From JAJEFO01 sp965214325 (GTDB taxonomy: Bacteria > Pseudomonadota > Alphaproteobacteria > Rhodobacterales > Rhodobacteraceae), in contig CBDCBG010000006.1 in NCBI GenBank assembly GCA_965214325.1, forward strand, positions 2,108,001 through 2,172,000: a DNA stretch of 64,000 nt, in the 5' to 3' direction. The notes beneath the pieces were generated by a model. The model had not been told where the DNA came from. It ran no database searches and worked only from the letters and a program-made list of their open reading frames with translations. Below, in pieces: positions 1 through 8,465 of this stretch. Positions within the stretch are counted from its first letter, which is position 1; every line of letters starts with the position of its first letter. Both the position numbers and the translations under genes were made by a program.

Positions 1-1
1 C

Positions 2-274
2 AATGCCGAGGTCCTGATCATGGACGAACCGACGGCTGCCCTTGGTCCCGAGGAAACGCAACGCGTCGGGGAAATCATTGTCGAACTGGCCTCGCAGGGG
101 ATCGGGATCGTTTTGATCAGCCACGACATCCACGATGTCTTCCGGCTTGCGCACCGCCTTCTGGTTATGCGCAACGGCCAGATGGTCGGAACTGTCCGGA
201 CCGAGGAGGTGACGGAAGAGGATGCGCTTGCCATGATCATCGCTGGCACGCTTCCGGCGGCGATGGTGCGATGA
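2..274 (+). CDS. Sugar ABC transporter ATP-binding protein, C-terminal part
   Basis: This is the end of an ABC ATPase whose start lies outside the window. The visible part opens with a Walker B motif (LIMDEPTAALG) followed by the H-loop (LISHD), in the spacing usual for sugar-uptake ATPases of the MglA/XylG/FrcA group. The protein would couple ATP hydrolysis to sugar import at the inner membrane. Its stop overlaps the next start (ATGA at 271-274), so it is probably the upstream gene of a sugar-catabolic operon. The substrate cannot be read from this fragment; the lactonase and aldose-dehydrogenase-like neighbours suggest a fucose- or rhamnose-type sugar (inference). Confidence 0.85.
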   Translation, partial: NAEVLIMDEPTAALGPEETQRVGEIIVELASQGIGIVLISHDIHDVFRLAHRLLVMRNGQMVGTVRTEEVTEEDALAMIIAGTLPAAMVR

Positions 275-1116
275 TCGACGGGCATGTCCATTTCTGGCGC
301 CTGTCGCGGCGTGTGAACACGGCGCTTTCGCCCGACATGACGGCGATCTACCGCGACGTGGAGCCGGGCGAGCTGCTTCCGGTCCTTCAGAAATCCGGTC
401 TGCGTGCGGCGATTGCGGTCCAGGCGTCCGAGACGCTGGGCGAAAACCTGTATATGACCGGGCTTGCCAGACAGCACGCTTGGATCGCCGGCGTTGTCGG
501 CTGGGTCGACCCGGGCTCGCCATCGATCGGGGAAGAGCTTGCCGCCCTTTGCGTGCTTGGGGGCATCGTCGGCGTCCGTCCTGTGCGCGACGACAACCTC
601 ACGATCCGCTGGATGGTCGAGCCTGTGCTCCAGACGGGCTGGGCGAAGATCGCGGCATCCGGTCTTGCCATCGACATCCTGGTTCAGGACTGGCAGGAGC
701 TCGACATCGTGCGCGCAATGATCGAGGCGTATCCGGATGCGCACTTCGTGCTCGATCATTGCGGAAAGCCCGACATTCCGGGTGGCCACTTCGATGCCTG
801 GGCCGCGCATATCGAGAGAATCGCCCGGCAAAGGAACGCGTTTTGCAAATTCTCGGGCCTGGCCGCCGGCGTGGACCCCGAGGCCGTCAAGCCGTTCGCA
901 GACCAGGTGATCCGATGCTTCGGACCCGACCGCCTGATCTGGTGTAGCGACTGGCCGCCCCTTGATCTCGTGTCGTCCTACGGCGGCTGGGTCGACCTGA
1001 CCCGGGCTCTAATGCAGGGGCTGACCGACGAAGGCCGTGCCGCCATCTGGTACAGGACGGCGGAAAGGGTATACGGGGTGTCCCTGCCGCGCGACACAGG
1101 TGAGCCGCCCGCATGA
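271..1116 (+). CDS. Amidohydrolase-family lactonase (L-fuconolactonase-like)
   Basis: A 281-aa TIM-barrel metal-dependent hydrolase of the COG3618 type. The N-terminal metal-binding HxH is at residues 5-7 (DGHVHFW), a second ligand sits in DHCGKPD near residue 163, and the catalytic Asp in WCSDWPP near 227. Members open sugar 1,4-lactones such as L-fucono- or L-rhamnono-lactone in the oxidative breakdown of deoxyhexoses. The start overlaps the ABC ATPase stop by 4 bp and the stop overlaps the regulator start by 4 bp, an operon arrangement. An aldose dehydrogenase-like aldo/keto reductase at 2222-3172 would supply the lactone. The family call is strong; the exact sugar is inferred. Confidence 0.8.
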   Translation: MIDGHVHFWRLSRRVNTALSPDMTAIYRDVEPGELLPVLQKSGLRAAIAVQASETLGENLYMTGLARQHAWIAGVVGWVDPGSPSIGEELAALCVLGGIVGVRPVRDDNLTIRWMVEPVLQTGWAKIAASGLAIDILVQDWQELDIVRAMIEAYPDAHFVLDHCGKPDIPGGHFDAWAAHIERIARQRNAFCKFSGLAAGVDPEAVKPFADQVIRCFGPDRLIWCSDWPPLDLVSSYGGWVDLTRALMQGLTDEGRAAIWYRTAERVYGVSLPRDTGEPPA

Positions 1117-1747
1117 TTGCCGCCCAGCGACGCGCATTGATCCTGGACTACCTTCGAACACATGGAAGTGGCTCCATCGTCGATATCGCCGAGGCGCTGG
1201 GTACATCGCAATCGAGTGTGCGCCGCGACTTGGATCATCTGGCCACTCTTAGGTCCATCACTCGAGGCCGGGGCGGTGCGATCATCGGGACCAATCCGCT
1301 GACGACCTTCGAGCCGCCACGCCGGATCGGGGCGAGCACCCTGCGCGATGAGAGGATGGCGACCGGAGCGCTGGCGGCCGGCATGGTTGCGCATGGCAAC
1401 AGCATCATTCTGGATTCCTCGACCACGGTGCTTGCCATGGCGCGGGCCTTGTCCGAGAGCGAGGCGCAAGTCACGGTCTGCACCAACGATATCGAGATCG
1501 CCGAGCTGCTTTCGGCCTAGCCCAACACGAATCTGATCGTGCTGGGCGGCAGTCTGCGGCCCGGATCCCTGACGCTTGTCGGTGAACCGCTGACCGGGTT
1601 CCTTGATCATCTTCATGTCGATCTTGCCTTCATCGGAATCCATTCCATGGCGGGCGGACGTCTGTCGGAGACATCGATCGATGTCTCGGTGACGAAGAAG
1701 ATGATGATCGAAAGCGCGGCCCGGGTCGTGGTCTTGATCGTTTCCTC

Positions 1748-2024
1748 GAAGTTCAGAGGTCCTTGCCTCGAGGGCAGAAGCTGACAACTCTCGTCAACCC
1801 ATTTTTCCGGATTTCGCCGACGACTCTGATGCCGGGCCCCTTGTTTTCTTGCTTCATCGAAAAAATTTTCGGCGACCTCAGCACCCGCTTCGGGGTTCAT
1901 GGAATCTTGCCCGCCCACTGTGCGCCTGGATTGTCGGCAAAGTCCCCAAACGAGCCTATTTGTCAGGCTGAAGTGGTTCACAAGGAGCCATGATTGCCTC
2001 CTGAGGTCAGGACCTCTGAAGTTC
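1748..2024. mobile_element. MITE-like insertion (263 bp) with 7-bp target-site duplication
   Basis: The insert is 1755-2017. It is bounded by the direct repeat GAAGTTC at 1748-1754 and 2018-2024. Its ends are inverted: the left starts AGAGGTCCT and the right ends AGGACCTCT, with a further weaker match inward (CCTC repeated after a 2-nt gap). It carries no transposase; the short frames inside resemble nothing. Removing the insert plus one repeat copy rebuilds the DeoR reading frame exactly, which proves that it is an insertion. The parent IS family could not be identified, and no full-length relative with these ends is in the window. Confidence 0.8.
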
Positions 2025-2185
2025 GAGCATCCCGCCTTCTTCGAGGTCGGCGGGCTTGACGATATCCGCGTGGTGATCACCGATGCCGGGATCTCGGCCG
2101 AGGCGCGCGCGATGATCGTGGACAGCGATACCGAGCTTGTGGTCGTTGGACGGCCGCCTGCGGCGGCCAAGGAAATGCCAAAGGC

Positions 2186-2216
<31 letters not shown>

Positions 2217-2221
2217 GCGAC

Positions 2222-3172
2222 CTAGACGGGGGCCGTTTCGCGGTCAATGTCGTCCCAGAAGGTAGCGGGAATGACGGCGTTGCTGGCCGCAAGGGCGTCA
2301 GCGAGCTGATCGCGGCTTTCGATGCCCGGAATGACAGTCGTGACCGCTGGGTGGCGGAGCGTGAAGGCCAGTGCGGCGACCGGCAGACGGACGCCGCGGG
2401 CTTCGCAGATGCGTTCCAGCTCTTGAACGCGGGCCCGGATCCTGGCCGTTGCCGGCGCGTAGTTGTAGACGGCGTTTTCGGTCGCGCCGGTCGCGAGGAT
2501 TCCGCTGTTGTAGGCGCCGCCGACGATCACGCCGATCCGCTGGTCCAGGCAGCGCGGGAAGAACCGGGTTTCGGCCTCGCGTTCGAGCAGGGTGTGCCGC
2601 CCCGCCAGAAGCACGCAGTCGAGCGGTACGATCCGCGAAACCGCGTCGCAAACCCGCCAGTCGTTGACGCCCAGCCCGATCGCGCCGATGACGCCGTCGG
2701 CCTTGAGACCCGCGAGTGCCGGATACGCTCCGTCAAGGGCCTCGCGCTGGCGGGCGGGCTGTTGGGTCCCGTGCGTGTAGGCGTCGATATCGTGGACTAG
2801 GACGATATCCAGCCGATCAACTCCAAGGCGAGCAAGGCTTTCGTCCACCGACCGTAGGGTGCCGTCGCGTGAGTAGTCGAAGGCGCGGTCGCTGTCCTGT
2901 GTCGTGGTGCGCCCGACCTTGGTCGAGATCACGTAGTCGTCTCGAGGGCGCTGGGCCAACGCGGTGCCCAGCCGCTTTTCGCTGCGGCCGAATCCGTAGT
3001 AGGGTGAGGTATCGAAGTACCTTATGCCGGCATCCCAGGCCGCATCGACGGAGGCCTGTATGACTTGCGTCGCGCCGTCGGCATCCAGCCAGCCGGCGGG
3101 TCCCCCTCCGAAACCGGGCACCGTAAGCGACATTTCGGTTTTCCCGAGGTTTCTCGAGGGAAGGGTCGTCAT
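2222..3172 (-). CDS. Aldo/keto reductase (D-threo-aldose 1-dehydrogenase-like)
   Basis: A 316-aa NADP-type aldo/keto reductase. Using the ATG at 3172, the catalytic tetrad is Asp54 and Tyr59 (YFDTSPYYG), Lys85 (ISTKVG) and His127 (VLVHD). The DTSPYYGFGRSEKRLG signature is typical of the D-threo-aldose 1-dehydrogenase (fucose dehydrogenase) and pyridoxal 4-dehydrogenase branch, which oxidises aldoses to lactones. The frame stays open 38 codons further upstream, but the 3172 start gives the normal family length. It converges on the dead DeoR gene (4-bp overlap at the stops). With the lactonase at 271-1116 it would form two steps of oxidative deoxyhexose breakdown (inference). Confidence 0.8.
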   Translation of the reverse strand: MTTLPSRNLGKTEMSLTVPGFGGGPAGWLDADGATQVIQASVDAAWDAGIRYFDTSPYYGFGRSEKRLGTALAQRPRDDYVISTKVGRTTTQDSDRAFDYSRDGTLRSVDESLARLGVDRLDIVLVHDIDAYTHGTQQPARQREALDGAYPALAGLKADGVIGAIGLGVNDWRVCDAVSRIVPLDCVLLAGRHTLLEREAETRFFPRCLDQRIGVIVGGAYNSGILATGATENAVYNYAPATARIRARVQELERICEARGVRLPVAALAFTLRHPAVTTVIPGIESRDQLADALAASNAVIPATFWDDIDRETAPV

Positions 3173-3289
3173 CAAGCGGCCTTTTGTTCGTGGGCCGGGA
3201 GGAAGCTTGTTCCTGTTTGACACTAGCTGGCCCCATCGGAAGGTTTCTTCGCAAAACCACGCCAAGGGAGAACGGCGCTTGAGCACGGG

Positions 3290-3856
3290 TTACCGTGTGG
3301 CGTTTCCGATCGCCTTGCAAGCTGTTGATCTGCCTATGCCGAGATGCTTGGCGGCTTGCGAGACGGATTTTCCAGCACCGGCGAGGTCTTGGAGAGCCGG
3401 GATTGTCTCGGGCGGCAATGGCGGTCGCCCAGGCGCGCGACCATGCTTTCGGGCGTTGATCGGTCCGTCCTTGGTGCGCTCCGAGATCAGGCGGCGCTCG
3501 AAACGCGCAACGGCGCCGAAGACATGGAACGCCAGCTCGCCTGCGGCGGACGTTGCGTCGATCCGCTCCTCCAGGCCGATCAGGTCGATCCTTCCGGCCT
3601 TGAGGTCATCGACCGTTTCCTGCGATTCCTTGGGCGACCGGCCTGGACGATCGAGCCGGATGACGGCGAGCGGATCGTCAGGGCGGGCCTGGTCGAGCAG
3701 GGAAGCCAGACCGGGTCGGTTGAGCGTCTTGCCTGAGATGACGTCCTCGAACACGCGCACCGCGCCGTGCTGCAGCAATCGGTCTTTCTGGCCGGACAGA
3801 TCCCGATCGACGGTTGAGACCCTTGCGTATCCGAGAATGTCTCCCGTTCGGGTCAT
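3290..3856 (-). CDS. tnpR: Tn3-type resolvase (small serine recombinase) TnpR
   Basis: A 188-aa resolvase/invertase. The catalytic Ser is residue 14 (GYARVSTVDRDLSGQ), the catalytic core follows to about residue 130, and the C-terminal HTH contains SVSQAAKHLGIGRST. The usual DRLGRS motif reads DRPGRS, with Pro in place of Leu, which may weaken it. It is divergent from the tnpA remnant that begins at about 3889, the standard Tn3-transposon layout with a res site expected between them. The reading frame is intact although the transposon is destroyed. No 38-bp Tn3 terminal repeat was recognised to its left. Confidence 0.85.
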   Translation of the reverse strand: MTRTGDILGYARVSTVDRDLSGQKDRLLQHGAVRVFEDVISGKTLNRPGLASLLDQARPDDPLAVIRLDRPGRSPKESQETVDDLKAGRIDLIGLEERIDATSAAGELAFHVFGAVARFERRLISERTKDGPINARKHGRAPGRPPLPPETIPALQDLAGAGKSVSQAAKHLGIGRSTACKAIGNATR

Positions 3857-3888
3857 GGCGTCTCCAAAACGACCGTTTCAGGGCCTGA

Positions 3889-4260
3889 TTGCCAGTGGCC
3901 GCTCCAATCCTGGATTGGCACGGCAAACCCGTCTTCCCGGCAGTCTCCATGACATTGGCCGTCTTCGGACCTGCAGCAACGTTTCGAGGACACCTTGCGG
4001 CCCGCAGACCTCTTTCCTCCCACGCCCATGCGGAATCGTTCGGGGTGCCGACGGATTCCGAAGCCTTGATCCGTCTCTGTCTGCCGAGCGGAGATGACAT
4101 TGACCTGATCCGCACCCGGCGTCGCGCCGAAAACCGCCCTGGGCTCGCGGTGCACATTTCCCTGCCGCGCCACCCTGGCCCGGGATGGAGCGAAGGCCTC
4201 ATGCCGCCCGTCGAGTTGATCACCTGGGTTGCAGGGCAGCTTCAGGTCGATGCGATCGCG
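3889..4260 (+). pseudogene. tnpA: Tn3-family transposase TnpA, fragment 1 (N-terminal DUF4158 part)
   Basis: From about 4030 the frame matches the N-terminal DNA-binding domain of Tn3 transposases: SFGVPTDSEALIRL, then DDIDLIRTRRRAENRPG, then PPVELITWVAGQLQVD. Homology stops at 4260, where the 3' end of a group II intron lying on the other strand begins. Further pieces of the same gene occur at 12268-13207 and 16420-17095. The true start is not certain. The region between this gene and tnpR (3857-4020) is where a res site would be; no subsites were resolved by eye. Confidence 0.75.
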
Positions 4261-4293
4261 GTAGGAAACCGGGTTGCCCCGGTCCCCCCGCAC

Positions 4294-4326
4294 GGATCCG
4301 GACGTGCGCGTTAACGCATCCGGCTC
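4294..4326 (-). ncRNA. Group II intron 1 domain V
   Basis: On the minus strand the sequence starts GAGCCGGATGCG and ends CACGTCCGGATCC, folding into the two-helix domain V hairpin with the invariant AGC near its 5' side. The RT stop codon (TAA, 4311-4313) lies inside the hairpin loop. Confidence 0.7.
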
Positions 4327-5165
4327 TTGCCTTGGGTGTTGACGGTAAGCCGCTGGTCGGGCCACGGGTGGCGGATTGTGGGTTTTGGCCAGTACATACG
4401 GGCCAAGCGCTTGACCTCTGCCCATTCCGTCGCGTCTTTCTGCGATCTCCTGCGCAGGGTGCGGAGCATTAGCCACCGTACCGCGTTCTCAAATGCATCT
4501 GCAAATCTTGAGGTGCCGGGAACAGCATAGTGGTTCAGCCATCCGTTGATGACTCTTCCGAGCCATCGGGCAACTTCGTGTTTGCTGAGGTGCATTCGCC
4601 TTCGGAGTTCCTGCTTGATGCGCCTGAGCGTCCGCCTCACCCGTTTTCGGGATGGCTTGCGTCCGACCCGGAATTTCCCTCGCAGGGTGGTGGCGCAATA
4701 ATGCGTCATGCCCGGAAAGTCGAAGGTCTCCGGTTTGCCCTGCCCTCGTTCTTTCCGTCTTGCTTTCGCAAACCGTCCGAACGCAATGAGCCGGGTCTTG
4801 TCGGAGTGCAGGTCCAACCCGAAGCGGGCCAGTCTTTCCCTCAAGTCATTCAGGAAGTTCTCCGCTTCCCACTGATGTTCAAAGCCAACGACGAAGTCAT
4901 CCGCATGGCGGACAGCGATCATGTCGCCTTTCCCCTTCCGATTACGCCATGCTTGAGCCCAAAGGTCGAAAACGCAGTGCAGATAGGCGTTGGCCAAAAC
5001 GGGCGCTGCAACCGCCCCTTGAGGCACGCCTCTGCCAGTGTCCGTCCAGTCGGTGCCTTCCATGACGCCAGCGTTCAGCCACTTGGCGATGAGGCGGATC
5101 AGGCGCGTGTCGCCGATGCGGTGTTGCAGAAACCGGACAAGCCAGTCTCTGTTCAACCTATCGAA
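4311..5165 (-). pseudogene. ltrA: Group II intron reverse transcriptase/maturase, C-terminal part
   Basis: 284 codons covering the RT palm (GRGVPQGAVAAPVLANAYLH, then the catalytic motif), the maturase domain X (RWLGRVINGWLNHYAVPGTS) and a GKSRMR end. The catalytic YADD box reads HADD (AVRHADDFVVGF). Joining this piece to 10406-11035 restores an unbroken 494-aa frame through DADIRAF-FDRLNRDW. The first codons upstream of 5165 belong to the inserted recombinase element, not to the RT. If the insertion were removed cleanly the gene would read through, although the Tyr-to-His change may impair polymerisation. Confidence 0.85.
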
Positions 5166-5629
5166 AGACCACACGACACACTACCCACCTCCGCGAGCTT
5201 CCGGCGACGGTCAGGATCACCCGCAAGGCGCATGTCCTCGAAGGTGAGACCGTTCCGGTTCTGAAGCAGCTCTTTCGCGAGGGGCGTCTTCGGCTCCTGT
5301 TGCTGTTTCCCGACGGCAGCCGCCGCATTGTTCCCGTCGAGTGGACGGACGCGGCAACGGACGAGTCCGTCCCGACCGGCAATCTTGAACTGGTGGCTGA
5401 GCCGCAGGACCTGTTGCGCATGCGATCCGTGGTGAATGCTCTGCTTCGACGCACTGAAACGGAGGAGCATCATGCAACTGCACCTGGACTTTCCGGAGAT
5501 CCCGAAACCGCACGACCAGCTGTGGGAGCACCTCGACGAGGCAACACGCCGGACGGTGATTGCACAACTGGCAAAGCTGATCATGCAGGCCGCGCCCGTT
5601 CACCGGGAGCCCGGGAGCAAGAGCAATGA
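5166..5629 (+). CDS. ORF1 body of the outer element (HPLxG/DUF5372-like accessory protein), lacking its start while integrated
   Basis: The frame is open from the element edge to a TGA at 5627-5629 that overlaps the recombinase ATG (ATGA), but it has no usable start. The protein part reads LPATVRITRKAHVLEGE, then LLLLFPDGSRRIVPVEWTD, similar in pattern to small accessory proteins found next to transposases and recombinases (my best guess is DUF5372-like). It matches ORF1 of the inner element in position and pattern (PDG, VP.EW). In a circular form the 14 nt at 10390-10403 join in frame and supply SD, ATG and four codons, giving 159 aa. Its last about 50 codons overlap the 53-aa ORF in another frame, so the true C-terminus is uncertain. 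Confidence 0.65.
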
Positions 5630-5633
5630 CTGA
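5472..5633 (+). CDS. Small protein upstream of the recombinase (53 aa), unknown function
   Basis: The start ATG follows a good SD (GGAGGA, 6-8 nt upstream), and the stop overlaps the recombinase start region by 8 bp. The protein is MQLHLDFPEIPKPHDQ followed by an amphipathic stretch (TVIAQLAKLIMQAA). A counterpart of 56 aa lies at the same place in the inner element (7992-8162) with a similar helical tail (LLPLLAALITAAM). The function is unknown; the conserved position suggests a partner or regulator of the recombinase. It overlaps ORF1 in a different frame. Confidence 0.6.
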   Translation: MQLHLDFPEIPKPHDQLWEHLDEATRRTVIAQLAKLIMQAAPVHREPGSKSND

Positions 5634-5925
5634 CAGCGGAGTCACGTCCTTGCATCTCCAGCGCCGCGCCATGGTCTACATCCGCCAGTCGACACCCTCT
5701 CAAGTCGAGAACCATCGCGAATCGACCCGCCGTCAAAATGCCCTTGCCGAGCGCGCCCGCGATCTCGGCTGGCACGCCGATCAGGTCGCGGTCATCGATG
5801 AAGATCCTGGCCTGTCCGGTGCCTGCGCCGACGGGCGCAGCGGATTCGCACACATGACGTCCGAGGTCGCCCTCGGCGGTGTCGGCATCCTTCTCGGGCT
5901 CGAAGTCTCAAGGCTCGCGCGGAAC
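5626..5925 (+). pseudogene. Large serine recombinase of the outer element, N-terminal 100 codons
   Basis: The N-terminal catalytic domain begins here: AMVYIRQST with catalytic Ser22, the QNALAERARDLGW helix, and ending inside the conserved box EVSRLARN. After codon 100 (AAC at 5923-5925) the inner element begins and adds five foreign residues before a stop. The reading frame continues exactly at 8469. Removing the inner element rebuilds a 735-aa recombinase. This half alone lacks most of the catalytic core and all of the DNA-binding domains. Confidence 0.85.
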
Positions 5926-5938
5926 GGAGCGGGTCCAT
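5923..5938 (-). other. Detached start of inner-element ORF1 (SD, ATG and first codons)
   Basis: On the minus strand, 18 nt after the recombinase stop (TGA 5959-5957), comes GAGAGGTGG, then TCACT, then ATG (5938-5936), GAC CCG CTC CG and the core TT. In the integrated state this start reads into host DNA. Joined to the other end (TT then CAAGGCAG, from 8465) it runs in frame into the ORF1 body: Met-Asp-Pro-Leu-Arg-Ser and on. ATG to core is 14 nt, the same as in the outer element. Confidence 0.75.
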
Positions 5939-5956
5939 AGTGACCACCTCTCTACC

Positions 5957-8005
5957 TCATTGCAAATCAAGCATTCTTTGTCGCCCGCCCGGTGCCGGCG
6001 GAATGTCCTGCACGCGTTCGGGCAGTGCGGTCGCGTCGATCACCCACGGTGCGCCCTTGCAGGCCTGGCGCGCGGGGATCGCGCCGCTGTCGATCAGCCG
6101 CCGCACCGTGCTTTCGTGCACCGACAGACGTTCCGCTGCCTCCTTCAGCGTCACCTCGTTCCGGTCCCGCATCTCGCCGTCGCGATGGGCCGGGATGCCG
6201 TGCGTGGACCTGAACGCCTTCAGGCGCGCCAGCGTCCAGCCGTTTCCCTGCCCGGTCTTCTTTCCGGCCCGGTTGAGGAAGCCCGCGATCAGGCGGTCGG
6301 GCATGACCCTGGCAAGCTCGCGGACCAGGTCCACGGTTTCGGCTCCCGCCACCATCCGGTGCTCGCCGGTCCGGTTCTTGCGCACCCGCAGTTCCGTGTG
6401 GCTGCCGCCCTGCCAGTGCAGGACAAGCCCGACGACGCCGTCGGCAACGGTGACGACGATTTCCACGAGAGCCGCACGCAGAATGCGCTTGCGAAGTTCC
6501 GGCGGGGCCGCCTCGTGCCGCCAGGCGCGTTCAAGATCGGCGCCCATCGACAGCCAGGCCGCCCTGTCGTCCGGTGTCGGTTCCTGGCGATGCGATTGCG
6601 CCTGCACCCGCGACAGCCGCTCCTCGCACGCCTGCACGTCCTGGAGGCGGTCGTTCCACAGCCGTTCCAGGTTGTCCGCGACCAGGCGGTTGCCGGGATT
6701 GACCGCTTCGTAGCGCCAGCGGGCCTCGTCGGCACGGAACCGGGCCCCTTCGAGCGCCCGTTCCGCCTGCAGAACGGTCTCCGACGCCGCCGTGTTCGCC
6801 TCCTCGATCGCCAGAAGCGCCGCTTCCACGCCCTGCGGCGCAACGGCGCGGATCACCGCGTCGCCGACGGCCTCGTCGACGCGCAGGGCGCCGAACGACA
6901 CGCACCGTTCGCCGTCCTGATCCTCGTTCCCGCGGCACTTGTAGCGCGCGCTGCGCTTCCCCCGGTAGTTGACCTGGAGCTTGCGCCCGCAATGGCCGCA
7001 GCGCAGCAGGCCGGCGAGGAGCCCGGTGCCGCCGCGAACCGCCCCGCGCGACGATGCCAGGGAGCCGGCGTTGTCGGCGATCATGCGCTGGTTCCGTTCG
7101 TAGTCATCCCAGCTGACATAGCCGTCGTGATGATCCCGGATCAAGACCGGCCAGTCCTCCGGATTGCCCCGGAGTTCGCGCGTCGTGCGCCTGCGGCCGT
7201 CGGCGAGACCGGTCCGGACGATGCTGCGTCCCCACGCGTAGGCTCCCGCATAGACCGGATTCGCCAGCATCTTCTTGATGGAGTTGTAGACCGGCGGCTT
7301 CCAGACCACTTCGCGACCTCGCGGGCCGTGCCGGACCGCAGGGAGGTCAATGCCCTCCTGGCGGAACCACAGGTGCACCTGGCGCCCGCTCCCGAACGCG
7401 GCGAACTTCCTGAACACGAGGGCGACGGCGTCGCGCACCCGCTGGTCGGGGTCCATCTCGATCCGGTCGTTCCCGACCCTCACGTAGCCGATCGCGACGG
7501 TCGTGAACAGTTCGCCGCGCCCGGCCTTCTGCCACTGCGCCTCGAGCGAGCGCTGGCGCAGCACCGACAGCTCGAGCTCGTAGACGGACCCCTGGAGGCC
7601 AAGCTGGAAGCGGTCATGCGCAAGACGGGGATCGTAGACCGCGTCCCGGTCGCCCAGCAGGCAGCCGACCACGGCGCAGAACTCCAGAAGCGTATGCCAC
7701 TCCCGGCCGTTTCTCGAAAGTCTTGAAGCCTCGCTGGAGAGCACGATGCCGACGGCGCCGGAGCAGACCGCGGCGAGCAGCCTCTCGAAGCCGGGACGCT
7801 CGCCGCCGCCGGCCGACTGGCCGAGGTCCTCGTCGATCACGTCCACCTGGCTCCAGCCCAGATCCCGGGCGCGGTCGGCGAGCCCGTACTGAAGGCGCTG
7901 GCTCTCCAGGTTGTTCTGAACCTGGTCGCCGGTCGACTGCCGAACATAGACGCAGGCCCGGCGCGCGAGGTGCTCCGCAGTGATCCTGGCGTCATGCATC
8001 GTCAT
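5957..8005 (-). CDS. Large serine recombinase of the inner element
   Basis: An intact 682-aa site-specific recombinase. The N-terminal resolvase fold has catalytic Ser24 (CVYVRQST) and SEASRLSRNGREWHTLLEFC. A recombinase domain follows (PVYNSIKKMLANPVYAGAYAWG), then a zinc ribbon near residues 330-370 (CGHCGRKL then YKCRGN) and a coiled-coil-rich stretch (residues about 400-480). The C-terminal HTH is TLKEAAERLSVHESTVRRLI. Proteins of this kind integrate and excise DNA between short att sites. The ATG at 8005 overlaps the ORF1 stop (ATGA), indicating coupled translation. Because the frame is complete, this element could still be active. Confidence 0.9.
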   Translation of the reverse strand: MTMHDARITAEHLARRACVYVRQSTGDQVQNNLESQRLQYGLADRARDLGWSQVDVIDEDLGQSAGGGERPGFERLLAAVCSGAVGIVLSSEASRLSRNGREWHTLLEFCAVVGCLLGDRDAVYDPRLAHDRFQLGLQGSVYELELSVLRQRSLEAQWQKAGRGELFTTVAIGYVRVGNDRIEMDPDQRVRDAVALVFRKFAAFGSGRQVHLWFRQEGIDLPAVRHGPRGREVVWKPPVYNSIKKMLANPVYAGAYAWGRSIVRTGLADGRRRTTRELRGNPEDWPVLIRDHHDGYVSWDDYERNQRMIADNAGSLASSRGAVRGGTGLLAGLLRCGHCGRKLQVNYRGKRSARYKCRGNEDQDGERCVSFGALRVDEAVGDAVIRAVAPQGVEAALLAIEEANTAASETVLQAERALEGARFRADEARWRYEAVNPGNRLVADNLERLWNDRLQDVQACEERLSRVQAQSHRQEPTPDDRAAWLSMGADLERAWRHEAAPPELRKRILRAALVEIVVTVADGVVGLVLHWQGGSHTELRVRKNRTGEHRMVAGAETVDLVRELARVMPDRLIAGFLNRAGKKTGQGNGWTLARLKAFRSTHGIPAHRDGEMRDRNEVTLKEAAERLSVHESTVRRLIDSGAIPARQACKGAPWVIDATALPERVQDIPPAPGGRQRMLDLQ

Positions 8006-8162
8006 CGCCGCCTCCCGTCCGCATCGTCGACGGATGCTCCGCCGTCATCGCCGCCGTGATCAGCGCCGCCAGAAGCGGCAGCAGGTCCTTCTGCGCCGTC
8101 GCCGGCAAGGGCGCCTCCCGGGCGAACAGCTCGCCCTGCATCGCTCCGTGAATCCGTTCCAT
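7992..8162 (-). CDS. Small protein of the inner element (56 aa), unknown function
   Basis: The ATG at 8162 follows AAGGAG. The protein begins MERIHGAMQGELFAREAP and has a hydrophobic helix (LLPLLAALITAAM). It overlaps the recombinase start by 14 bp and lies inside ORF1 in another frame. It is the positional twin of 5472-5633 in the outer element. No function can be assigned. Confidence 0.55.
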   Translation of the reverse strand: MERIHGAMQGELFAREAPLPATAQKDLLPLLAALITAAMTAEHPSTMRTGGGDDDA

Positions 8163-8465
8163 CGCACTCTCCTTTCCCTGAAGCCTGGAGCGCCACAAGA
8201 AACGCATCGATGGAGTCGCGCAATGCCGCCAGGCTCCGCAGGGAGAGCCTCGGATGGTCCTCGAGTTCGATCCCGGCCGCCTCGGGCGTCGTCATCCACT
8301 CCGGAACTTGGACGAGCGTTCCGTCGGGACGCTCGACAATCAGGAGCATCCCGTCAGGCCGCCTGTGGTGCCGGCGAAATCGCACCGAAAGACCGGCCAA
8401 AGGATGAAACCGATAGTGAATCGTGACTTCGTCAGGGAAAAAACGGGCAGTATGGGACTGCCTTG
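8002..8465 (-). CDS. ORF1 body of the inner element (HPLxG/DUF5372-like accessory protein), lacking its start while integrated
   Basis: The frame is open from the element edge: FPDEVTIHYRFHPLAG, then LLIVERPDGTLVQVPEWMT, then LRSLAALRDSIDAFLVALQ. The first candidate starts inside it are a TTG at 8400 and an ATG at 8346, the latter cutting off the conserved FHPLAG region. In a circle, the ATG at 5938 would give a 159-aa product ending in a TGA that overlaps the recombinase ATG at 8005. The 464-nt distance from core to stop is the same as in the outer element. The last about 50 codons are low-complexity and overlap the small ORF, so the C-terminus is uncertain. Confidence 0.65.

Noticed and set aside
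1518..1520. Amber codon in the DeoR gene read as pyrrolysine or suppressed stop
   Set aside because: The gene is also cut by an insertion and its family has no special residue there; a C-to-T mutation is simpler.
5879..7726. 615-aa plus-strand frame
   Set aside because: Antisense shadow of the intact inner recombinase, a product of high GC; no family resemblance.
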